From NCBI GenBank assembly GCA_937927565.1, contig CALBDV010000509.1:1-5216 (forward strand): a DNA stretch of 5,216 nucleotides, given 5' to 3'. The stretch comes from an uncultured Holophagales bacterium (GTDB lineage Bacteria; Acidobacteriota; Thermoanaerobaculia; UBA5066). The position numbers and the translations under genes are program-made. The notes below the pieces were generated by a model that made no database searches, was not told the origin of the DNA, and saw only the letters and a list, made by a program, of their open reading frames with translations. Below are positions 1 to 5,216 of this stretch, piece after piece (the first letter of the stretch is position 1; each line of letters starts with the position of its first letter).

Positions 1-1130
1 CGGACCATCTCGGCGAGGCCTTTGCGCGCCTGCTCGCGGAAGCGCTCGACGACGGGGGCGAAGCGCCCCTCGCCCACGGGTGCCGCGGGGGAGAGGACCG
101 TCTGTACGAACGCCGGGTACCCCCCCTCGAGGTACGCCACGTTCTCGAACCCCGTTTCCACGAGAAGGTACGCGGCGGTCTTCGCCTCGGCCTCGGTCCC
201 GGCCACGAGGACCTTCTTCACGAGGCGTGGAGAGAACGGCAACCGCCACTCCTTGCCGAGGATCTCGCCCGCGGGGACGGCGATCGCCCCGGGTAGCGGT
301 TGCGCCTTTCGCGTCGCCTCGGCGCGCAGGTCGATGACGCGCAGGAGCGGGTCGCGATCGAGGATCCGGAAGGCGAGCTCGTCGGGCGTCATCGCCTTGA
401 CGGTGTGGTGGGGGACGTACCCGGGGGCGTTCACCCTGGCGACGAGGCGGGTGCTGCGGTCCGGGAGAACGGCGGCGAGGGCGGCGACGACGAGGAGAAT
501 GGCAGCGGCGGCGACGTGCGTCCTCACGGGAAAGAGCCGCGACGGAGCCGTCTCAGGGGCGACCTTTCGCTCGACGATCCCGCCCACCGTGAACGCGAGG
601 ACGGCAGCGGCGGCGAGGAGGAGAACGAAGACCCCCCGCGAGACCCCGAGCGACGAGGAGACCATTGCGGGGCCGAGGGAGGTCGAGTCGGCGAACGCCG
701 CGAACCGGGGGAAGAGCTCGGCGTAGCCGAAGACCCCGAGGACGCTCCCTCCGACGAAGGCCATCGCGTCGACCTTCCCGATCGCGACCGCGCAGACGCT
801 CGTTCCGGGGCAGAAGCCGCCGAGGAGAAAGCCGAGTCCCATGATGACGCCCCCGACGATCGCCGGGGCGAGCCAGGTGGGGTTCACGAAGATCGCCGTC
901 AGGTCGAGGAGCCCGCCCGCCGCGAGGAGGAGGACACCTGCCGCTGCCGTGACGGCGGCGGTGAAGAAGACGCGCAGGACCGTGAGGTCGTAGCCGTAGA
1001 AGACGCCGACGAGCCGCCGCGACGAGGAGAAGCCGGCCTGCTCGAGGACGAAGCCGAAGAGGAAGCCGATGGCCAGGGCGATGACGAGGTTGAGCTGATC
1101 GGTGATCAGGTCGGGGACGAACGGACCCAT
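1..1130 (-). CDS. YeeE/YedE-type (DUF6691-like) half-transporter fused to a C-terminal rhodanese-like domain, 3' end beyond window
   Basis: The frame is open from the ATG at 1130 to the left edge (376 codons, no stop), so the protein continues outside. Residues 1-140 resemble the second half of split YeeE/YedE sulfur transporters: a first helix near 12-30, then EQAGFSSSRRL (30-40), helices near 50-75 and 88-105, and the signature GGFCPGTSVC with C107 and C113. YeeE-family members import thiosulfate, with conserved cysteines handing the substrate along. Two further hydrophobic segments follow (about 166-184 and 205-223). A rhodanese fold runs from about 247 to 345: MTPDELA, VIDLR (D267), LPGAIAVP, a TAAYLLVETGF helix and LEGGYPAF. 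The active-site loop reads VLVAGTEAEAK, with Ala310 where rhodaneses have the persulfide-forming Cys; no Cys follows C113 in the visible part. The start is 4 nt after the previous stop, with GGAGG at 1142-1138. Transport of sulfane sulfur is inferred; domain identities are from motif recall. The side of the membrane holding the rhodanese domain is uncertain. Confidence 0.85.
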   Translation of the reverse strand, partial: MGPFVPDLITDQLNLVIALAIGFLFGFVLEQAGFSSSRRLVGVFYGYDLTVLRVFFTAAVTAAAGVLLLAAGGLLDLTAIFVNPTWLAPAIVGGVIMGLGFLLGGFCPGTSVCAVAIGKVDAMAFVGGSVLGVFGYAELFPRFAAFADSTSLGPAMVSSSLGVSRGVFVLLLAAAAVLAFTVGGIVERKVAPETAPSRLFPVRTHVAAAAILLVVAALAAVLPDRSTRLVARVNAPGYVPHHTVKAMTPDELAFRILDRDPLLRVIDLRAEATRKAQPLPGAIAVPAGEILGKEWRLPFSPRLVKKVLVAGTEAEAKTAAYLLVETGFENVAYLEGGYPAFVQTVLSPAAPVGEGRFAPVVERFREQARKGLAEMV

Positions 1131-1134
1131 CGAA

Positions 1135-1665
1135 CTACCTCCCCGCCTTCGCGCCGAGCCAGAGAGAGCGGGTGAACCAGGCGAAGAGGAACCCGCTGCC
1201 GAAGATCGCGAGCATCGTGACGAAGCCGGCCACGGAGAGGACCGCCATGCCGCTCAGGGCCGCGCCGCTCGTGCAGCCGCGGGCGAGCTGCGCCCCGGCC
1301 CCGAAGAGGGCGCCGCCGGCGGCGGCGAAGAGGAGCCGGTTCCTGACGGAGACCCTCGGCCCCTTCTCGGTGACGAGCTTCAGGCGGTCGGCGGAGAGCC
1401 CCGAGACGAACGCCCCGATGAGGACGCCGAGGACCTCGAAGACGAGCCACGCCTTGAGCGGGTTCTCGTGGCCCGGCCCGACCAGCTTCGAGTAGAAGGG
1501 GCTCGTCGCGGCGTGCTCCGGAGCCACCGCGCCGACGGTGGCGACGACGAGGCTCTTGGTGGCGCCGCTCGCTCCGAGGCCGCGTCCGGTGACGAAGATC
1601 GTCAGGAGGAGGACGAGGCCGAGAAGGAATCCGGCCAGGTAGGGGTTCATCGGTCTGTCGTTCAT
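1135..1665 (-). CDS. YeeE/YedE family sulfur half-transporter, GCTSG half
   Basis: A 176-residue membrane protein and the first half of a split YeeE/YedE (DUF395) transporter. About four hydrophobic stretches are visible: 10-28, 72-92, 112-130 and 138-165. The hallmark is ARGCTSGAALSG at 128-139, followed by the AVLSVAGFVTMLAIFGSG helix. C131 is the only cysteine and corresponds to the conserved pore cysteine of the family, whose structurally studied member takes up thiosulfate. An ATG lies further upstream at 1698, but 1665 is preferred: GAGGAAG (1677-1671) sits five bases before it, while an 1698 start would overlap the cytochrome b gene. The gene follows cytochrome b by 10 nt and precedes the second half by 4 nt. 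The two products probably pair to rebuild the two-fold pseudosymmetric transporter. Substrate (thiosulfate, another sulfane-sulfur compound, or a selenium analogue) is not shown by the sequence. Confidence 0.88.
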   Translation of the reverse strand: MNDRPMNPYLAGFLLGLVLLLTIFVTGRGLGASGATKSLVVATVGAVAPEHAATSPFYSKLVGPGHENPLKAWLVFEVLGVLIGAFVSGLSADRLKLVTEKGPRVSVRNRLLFAAAGGALFGAGAQLARGCTSGAALSGMAVLSVAGFVTMLAIFGSGFLFAWFTRSLWLGAKAGR

Positions 1666-1675
1666 GGCGTCTTCC

Positions 1676-2353
1676 TCAGTGGTCCCCGGGCGCGGCATCG
1701 CTGGCGGCCTGCATGGAAGCGGCGGCCCGTGGGGCGGCCGCGTGCGGCTCGTCCTGGAGCTCTTCCCACCCCGTCACCATCGCCTTCAGGTTCGACGTGA
1801 GGGTGTGGCCGGTCGTCGTCAGGTAAAGGTGCGCGACGAGAAAGCAGAGAAGGGCGAAGGCCCCGACGGTGTGGGCGAGGGCGATCGGCTGGAGGGCCGA
1901 CACGTCGAGAGCGAGGACCTCGTACTTCTGCGGGTAGCGGTAGAACATGTAGAGGAGGCCCGAGATCCAGACCAGGGGGAGGACGAAGAGCTTCAGCCCC
2001 GCGTAGACGATCTTCTGGAGCGGGTTCAGCTTCCTCAGCTTCGTCTTCCGCGTCGGGTGGGGCGCGTCCTGGAAGATGCCGAAGAGGTAGTACTCCGCCT
2101 GGGCCCTCACGTTCTCCCACGTCGGGACGTACTGGCGCCACTCGTCGGTCGTGAAGTGCCAGAAGACGGCGAAGGCGATCAGGACGAGGAACGCCATCGC
2201 CGCGCCGTTGTGGAAACGCACCGCCTGCTCGTAGCCGAAGAAGCGGAGCGAGCCGTGGATCTCGAAGCCGGTGACGGCGAGGAAGAGGATCAGGAACGAC
2301 TGCGTCCAGTGCCAGAAGCGGCCGAACGCCGGGTAGACGTATTCGCGAGTCAT
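1676..2353 (-). CDS. cytochrome b561-type membrane subunit (thiosulfate/formate-type quinol oxidase partner)
   Basis: A 225-residue di-heme cytochrome b of the prokaryotic b561/PhsC/FdnI-like family, expected to oxidise quinol in the inner membrane and pass electrons to the octaheme partner. The N-terminus FGRFWHW (10-16) places H15 in helix 1 (about 12-33). Helix 2 (47-68) carries H48 and H66, helix 3 spans about 115-137, and helix 4 (157-178) carries H161 and H175. H15, H48 or H66, H161 and H175 are the candidate haem b ligands. A loop of about 45 residues between helices 2 and 3 (DEWRQYVPTWENV, then DAPHPTRKTKLRKLNP) is typical of the family. The last 25 residues are an Ala-rich hydrophilic tail of unknown role. 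Its ATG shares one base with the octaheme stop (TGATG), with GGGAGG six bases upstream, indicating translational coupling. Family assignment is firm; the exact quinone and redox partners are inferred from context. Confidence 0.92.
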   Translation of the reverse strand: MTREYVYPAFGRFWHWTQSFLILFLAVTGFEIHGSLRFFGYEQAVRFHNGAAMAFLVLIAFAVFWHFTTDEWRQYVPTWENVRAQAEYYLFGIFQDAPHPTRKTKLRKLNPLQKIVYAGLKLFVLPLVWISGLLYMFYRYPQKYEVLALDVSALQPIALAHTVGAFALLCFLVAHLYLTTTGHTLTSNLKAMVTGWEELQDEPHAAAPRAAASMQAASDAAPGDH

Positions 2354-3921
2354 CACTTGCCTCCCTGGCGCCGGCGCCAGAACCAGTAGCGGGCCCCGCC
2401 GTGGACCACGACCCCCGCCAGCGTGCCGAGAACGAGGAGCGTGCCGAGGCCGTCCAGGAGCTTGCTGCGGTCGCGGCCCGGCAGGTAGAAGCCCTTCACC
2501 GAAGCGAGCCGCCCCCCTTCCCGCGCGTGACACTCCTCGCACGAGACGGACTTCTCCTTCGGGGCGACCATGTGGTTCAGCGGCCAGTTCATCTCGGTCT
2601 CGGCGAAGGCGTAGGAGCCGCTGTAGGGGAGGCCGACCTCCTTCATCCCGGCGGCGGCAGCGGCGTTCCAGTCGAAGTCTCCCCAGTAGCCGCCGTCCCC
2701 GGGGGTCGCGGAGTAGAGCTTCGGCTGGATCAGCGTCCGGTTCTTCGTGTCGTAGATCTGCTTCGCACGGTGGACCTTGACCGGGACGATCTTCGCCTCG
2801 GGCTCGTCGTACTCGCCGTGGAGCGGGTTCAGGACGAGGGGACGGGACGGGTCGAACGGCTCGCCGAGAAGGTGGTGCGAGGCGGTGCCGCCGAACCAGA
2901 CGTACTCGGGCTTCACGTTCTTCTCCCAGGTGAAGGTGCCCTTGATCGACATGTAGGCGTGGTTCCCCTGGCCGTCCTCCTCCTCGTAGGGCTGCCCGTC
3001 CTTCAGCTTTCCGGCCGTCGACCAGTCCCACCTCATCTTCGTCGCGTTCACCTTCGCGTACTCGGGGATGTGGCAGGTCTGGCAGGCGACCTTGTATCCG
3101 TGCTGGTTCAGGAGGTCGTCTTCGTGGGGGACCGCGCCGTGGCACCTCTCGCAGGTCACCCGGTTGCGGTTCATCGAGGAGAGCGAGTAGGCCTTGCCGA
3201 GCATCTGGTGCTTCTCGGCCGTGTGGCAGTCGACGCACGACATGTCGGCGCCGTCGGTCCCCATGTGGACGTCGACGTCCCGGGTGGTCTCGAACTGGGC
3301 CATCTCCAGGTCGCCGTGCTTCACGTTGTTCCCGCCGCCGCCGAAGAAGTGGCAGTTGCCGCAGTTCGCCCTCTGCGGCCGGCCGACCTTCTGTGCAACG
3401 AGCGCCAGGTCGAGGCCCGGCTCCGGCATTCCGGCGCCGGCGGTCTTCTTCGCGTACGTCCCGCCGTTGTCGTGGCAGGCGAGGCAGTCGACGTTCATCG
3501 GGTTCGTGAAGTCGAACGTCCCGTCGGCCCAGCCGTAGCCGGCGTGGCACTTGTCGCAGCTCTGCTGGCTGCCGGCGACGCCGATGCAGAAGTTGTTCAG
3601 GACGTTCTTCTTGCCGATCGCCCGGATCCCCTTCCCCTCGACGTACTCGATCCGCTCCCAGTTCCAGTGCGAGGAGGCCATCACCTCGGTGTGCCGTCCG
3701 TTGTGGCAGGAGATGCAGGCGGCCGTCACCAGCTGCGGCTTTGCGAAAGGGCCCTTCAGCTGGGCGAACAGGGCGTGGTCGACCGAGGGCTTCGCCTTGT
3801 CGCGGTACGTCTGCCGGAGCGACTCGATCGGCTTCGGACCGGCGTCGGACCGCCGGACCGCCGTCACCACGAGACTCGCGACGACCGCGAGGCCGATGAG
3901 GGCGAGGAGGATCTTCTTCAT
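2353..3921 (-). CDS. octaheme c-type cytochrome, tetrathionate reductase (OTR) family, membrane anchored
   Basis: A 522-residue protein with exactly eight CxxCH haem sites: CISCH (69), CDKCH (122), CLACH (146), CGNCH (187), CVDCH (229), CERCH (257), CQTCH (280) and CEECH (461). The long haem-free stretch between sites seven and eight (284-461), the SSHWNWE segment, GKKNVLNNFC, HAGYGWADGTFDF and NVDCLACHDNGG match my recall of the OTR family. The Shewanella protein of that family reduces tetrathionate, nitrite and hydroxylamine in vitro and uses a lysine ligand on its catalytic haem; K104 or K105 are candidates here, unproven. Residues 4-22 form an uncleaved-looking signal anchor. A second helix (about 489-508, ending YWFWRRRQGGK) places the haem domain in the periplasm with both ends inside. 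I chose ATG 3921 (MKKILLALIG, GGAG four bases upstream) over ATG 3960, which would add 13 residues and has no ribosome site. First gene of the operon. The physiological substrate is unknown. Confidence 0.93.
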   Translation of the reverse strand: MKKILLALIGLAVVASLVVTAVRRSDAGPKPIESLRQTYRDKAKPSVDHALFAQLKGPFAKPQLVTAACISCHNGRHTEVMASSHWNWERIEYVEGKGIRAIGKKNVLNNFCIGVAGSQQSCDKCHAGYGWADGTFDFTNPMNVDCLACHDNGGTYAKKTAGAGMPEPGLDLALVAQKVGRPQRANCGNCHFFGGGGNNVKHGDLEMAQFETTRDVDVHMGTDGADMSCVDCHTAEKHQMLGKAYSLSSMNRNRVTCERCHGAVPHEDDLLNQHGYKVACQTCHIPEYAKVNATKMRWDWSTAGKLKDGQPYEEEDGQGNHAYMSIKGTFTWEKNVKPEYVWFGGTASHHLLGEPFDPSRPLVLNPLHGEYDEPEAKIVPVKVHRAKQIYDTKNRTLIQPKLYSATPGDGGYWGDFDWNAAAAAGMKEVGLPYSGSYAFAETEMNWPLNHMVAPKEKSVSCEECHAREGGRLASVKGFYLPGRDRSKLLDGLGTLLVLGTLAGVVVHGGARYWFWRRRQGGK

Positions 3922-3957
3922 TCCGCTCCGTCCGAGGTGGCACGTCCATGGCCATCT

Positions 3958-3977
3958 CATGGCCCGATCGGGCCGTG
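3958..3977. repeat. palindrome ahead of the octaheme gene
   Basis: GGCCCGATCGGGCC (3961-3974) is a perfect 14-bp palindrome. Flanking CAT and GTG extend it to 20 positions with one T-G wobble. It can form a hairpin with a GATC loop. It lies 37 nt upstream of the octaheme ATG, inside the likely leader. It may bind a regulator or shape the 5' untranslated RNA. No T tract follows on either strand, so it is not a standard terminator. Confidence 0.35.
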
Positions 3978-4140
3978 GCCCCCCCTTTCAAGAACGGAGC
4001 CAGCGAGACGGTCTCATCGGAGGAGGAGGTCGAGGGTGGAGAGAAAGGCCGCTAACCCGCCCACAGGGAGTGATTTGGGTGGGTTTGCCGCGAGCTGGAC
4101 CGGAAAACCGTTGGGACGAATCGGGCACGCGGGGGCGGGG

Positions 4141-4169
4141 CGTTGCAACGTTTCGTGCAGTGACGAAAC
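4141..4169. promoter_or_regulatory. paired inverted repeats, possible operator
   Basis: A perfect 10-bp palindrome CGTTGCAACG (4141-4150) abuts an inverted repeat GTTTCGT-N6-ACGAAAC (4150-4169, 7-bp arms, sharing base 4150). The second could be an operator for a dimeric regulator or an RNA hairpin. The pair lies about 220-250 nt upstream of the octaheme start. No known regulator motif is recognised, and each element alone could arise by chance. Confidence 0.3.
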
Positions 4170-4182
4170 AGAGTGATTCAGG

Positions 4183-4206
4183 CGGGCCCGTCGCGCTTCA
4201 GGCCCG
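4183..4206 (-). terminator. weak terminator candidate after selD
   Basis: Immediately after the selD stop, minus-strand CGGGCCTG (4206-4199) can pair with CGGGCCCG (4190-4183), eight pairs with one G-U, around an 8-nt loop. There is no clear U tract after it, so if it ends transcription it is not a canonical intrinsic terminator. Confidence 0.3.
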
Positions 4207-4208
4207 GC

Positions 4209-5216
4209 TCAGACGACTTCGAGCCCCACCCCGTCGACGACTTCGCCGACGAGCCGGGCCTCTTCGCCTGCCCTCCCGATCGATCCGGTGAACTCCGCGA
4301 TCCCGGCCGCCGGAACGGCGACGAGAAGGCCTCCCGAGGTCTGTGGGTCGAAGAGGAGCATCGCTTCTCCGTCGCTCAGCGATCGCGTGCGCGCCAGACG
4401 GGCTCCGAAGTGCTCGAAGTTGTTGAATGCGCCGCCGGGAAAGACCATGTCTTCGGCGAATCGGAGAGCACCGGGCAGCCAGGGGAGGGCGTCCCACTCG
4501 AAGCGAAAACGGACTCCGGAGGCATCGGCCATCTCGAGGGCGTGACCCACGAGCCCGAACCCCGTCACATCGGTCGCGGCTGTCGCCCTCGCGGCCAGGG
4601 CCGAGCGTGAGGCAGCCCGGTTCAGGCGCTTCATCGACGCCACGGCGGCGGCGACCTCGTCTCCCGGAGCGATCCCGCGCTTCAGCGCCGTCGTCACCGT
4701 GCCCGTTCCGAGCGGCTTCGTCAGGTAGAGCGCGTCCCCGGGCCGGGCGCCCCCCTTCGTCAGGAGGCGCGACGTCTCGCCGAAGCCGACGACGCAGAGT
4801 CCGTACTTCGGTTCCTTGTCCTGGATGGAGTGCCCGCCCGCGATGACGGCCCCCGCCGAACGGACGACCTCCGCTCCGCCCCGGAGCAGCTCTGCCAGCG
4901 TCGCGGCCGAGAGCTGCGGCGGGAAGGCGACGAGATTCAGGGCGAGGACGGGCTCGCCCCCCATGGCCCAGACGTCGCTCATCGCGTTCGCGGCGGCGAT
5001 GGCGCCGAAGTCGTAGGGCTCGTCGACGACGGGCGTGAAGAAGTCGGTCGTCAGGATCAGCGCGCGCCCGCCCCCCAGGTCGAGCACGGCCGCATCGTCC
5101 GGCTCGGAGAGCCCGACGAGAACGTCGGGATAGGCCGACGGGTCGAAGACGTCACCGAGGGCGCGCAGGACCTGCGCGAGCTGCCCGGGGGGCAGCTTCG
5201 ACGCTCACCCCGCGCA
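4209..5216 (-). CDS. selD: selenide, water dikinase (selenophosphate synthetase), probable selenoprotein, 5' end beyond window
   Basis: Makes selenophosphate from selenide and ATP, the selenium donor for Sec-tRNA and selenouridine. Counting from the first in-window codon (335 residues visible; about 13 N-terminal residues appear to be missing), the start reads CAGUASKLPPG, with U an in-frame TGA at 5207-5205. This aligns with GAGCGCK of E. coli SelD, placing U on the catalytic Cys17 and the next Lys on Lys20. Other family signatures follow in order: DDAAV (40-44), TTDFF (56-60), NAMSD (77-81), AGGHSI, LTKPLGTG, TDVTGFG (215-221) and the C-terminal LLFDPQTSGGLL. The ATP/Mg aspartates are all present. 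The longest open frame without reading through TGA could start at the GTG at 5087, but that would remove the catalytic site and glycine-rich loop, so it is not the real start. The gene lies 287 nt upstream of the octaheme start on the same strand, so probably in a separate unit. Confidence 0.95.
5163..5177 (-). promoter_or_regulatory. candidate bacterial SECIS hairpin in selD
   Basis: Minus-strand GCGCAGGTCCTGCGC folds into a perfect 6-bp stem (GCGCAG with CTGCGC) and a GTC loop that starts with G. The tip resembles the GCAGGUCUGC apex of the E. coli fdhF SECIS element. It begins 27 nt after the UGA, with 33 nt between the UGA and the loop, at the far side of but compatible with bacterial SECIS spacing. 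It would recruit SelB to insert Sec. No folding was computed. Confidence 0.5.
5179..5197 (-). other. second hairpin between the selD UGA and the SECIS candidate
   Basis: Minus-strand AGCTGCCC, a CCC loop, then GGGCAGCT: a perfect 8-bp stem beginning 7 nt after the UGA. Its loop has no G and sits closer to the UGA than usual, so it fits the SECIS description less well than the next hairpin. It could stall the ribosome, stack under the SECIS, or be a by-product of high G+C coding sequence. Confidence 0.35.
5205..5207 (-). other. in-frame UGA read as selenocysteine in selD
   Basis: The minus-strand codons around this TGA translate as C-A-G-U-A-S-K-L-P-P-G. Both flanks are SelD-like: the AG before it and the K-LPPG-L after it match the family around its catalytic Cys. 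The SelD frame is open on both sides, although only three codons upstream are visible. SelD proteins are known with either Cys or Sec at this position, so Sec is the simplest reading. A sequencing error or point nonsense mutation is the alternative. Confidence 0.85.

Larger units (their letters stand above)
3922..4208 (-). promoter_or_regulatory. intergenic region, likely promoter/leader of the octaheme operon
   Basis: 287 nt without a convincing gene, separating selD from the octaheme operon. It is less coding-like than its surroundings, holding A/T-containing patches (AGTGATTTGGG, GTTTCGT) and three inverted repeats listed separately. The small open frames crossing it are continuations of antisense shadows. 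I see no convincing -35/-10 pair, sigma-54 site or known riboswitch. The length and the palindromes argue for a promoter with regulator binding here, but the position of the start site cannot be given. Confidence 0.5.

Noticed and set aside
3921..3960. Upstream ATG at 3960 as the octaheme start
   Set aside because: It has no Shine-Dalgarno sequence, would begin inside the palindrome flank, and would put 13 unlikely residues before a normal signal anchor.
1676..3991. A single 771-codon minus-strand frame covering the octaheme and cytochrome b regions
   Set aside because: Only its last 225 codons are protein-like (cytochrome b). The rest is an out-of-frame, Arg/Pro-rich shadow of the octaheme gene. 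It is not a fusion.
4141..4160. Possible sigma-54 promoter on the minus strand (TGCACG ... TTGCA)
   Set aside because: The -24 element lacks GG and the spacing is one base too long; sigma-54 is strict on both.
2401..4176. A 591-codon plus-strand open frame opposite the octaheme gene, with other long plus-strand frames at 22-1800 and 3551-4846
   Set aside because: They are antisense to genes with clear family motifs, their translations are Arg/Gly/Asp/Pro-rich low complexity, and G+C-rich coding DNA commonly leaves such open antisense frames.
4063..4182. Imperfect direct repeat ACAG(GG)AGTGATT at 4063-4076 and 4168-4178
   Set aside because: Only about 8 contiguous bases match, which is expected by chance in a region of this size.
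4209..5087. selD starting at the GTG at 5087
   Set aside because: This would omit the catalytic loop and LPPG segment that are plainly encoded upstream through the TGA.
1..5216. CRISPR array, tRNA, rRNA, insertion sequence or att site
   Set aside because: No regularly spaced repeats, transposase-like frame, tRNA-like cloverleaf or terminal inverted repeats were seen on either strand.

Overview
High-G+C bacterial DNA, roughly two-thirds G+C by eye. All five genes lie on the minus strand, so the window is read from high to low coordinates. The gene set is a quinol-linked multiheme cytochrome, split YeeE/YedE sulfur transporters and an apparent selenoprotein SelD. It suggests an anaerobic or facultative respirer that decodes selenocysteine, perhaps an uncultured Acidobacteriota or a deltaproteobacterium-like lineage. 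The phylum is a guess; no rRNA or other marker is present.

Layout. (1) 5216-4209: selD, selenophosphate synthetase, open at its 5' end. An in-frame TGA at 5207-5205 falls where SelD proteins carry their catalytic Cys or Sec, and a hairpin with a GUC loop lies downstream, so the gene probably encodes a selenoprotein. (2) 4208-3922: a 287-nt gap with a possible selD terminator and several palindromes, likely the control region of the next operon. (3) 3921-2353: an octaheme cytochrome c of the tetrathionate reductase (OTR) family with a membrane helix at each end. (4) 2353-1676: a four-helix cytochrome b sharing one base with the previous gene. (5) 1665-1135: the YeeE/YedE half-transporter with the GCTSG motif. 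(6) 1130-1: the partner half-transporter with the GGFCPGTS motif, fused to two extra helices and a rhodanese-like domain without its catalytic cysteine. It runs off the left edge.

Genes 3-6 are spaced by -1, 10 and 4 nt with good Shine-Dalgarno sequences, so they look like one translationally coupled operon. A working model, which is inference: cytochrome b takes electrons from the quinol pool and passes them to the periplasmic octaheme protein. That protein reduces a sulfur oxyanion (tetrathionate is the family namesake) or a nitrogen or selenium oxyanion. The two YeeE halves then move the product, such as thiosulfate or another sulfane-sulfur species, across the inner membrane, and the degenerate rhodanese domain binds or senses it. 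SelD next door raises the alternative that the cargo is a selenium species.
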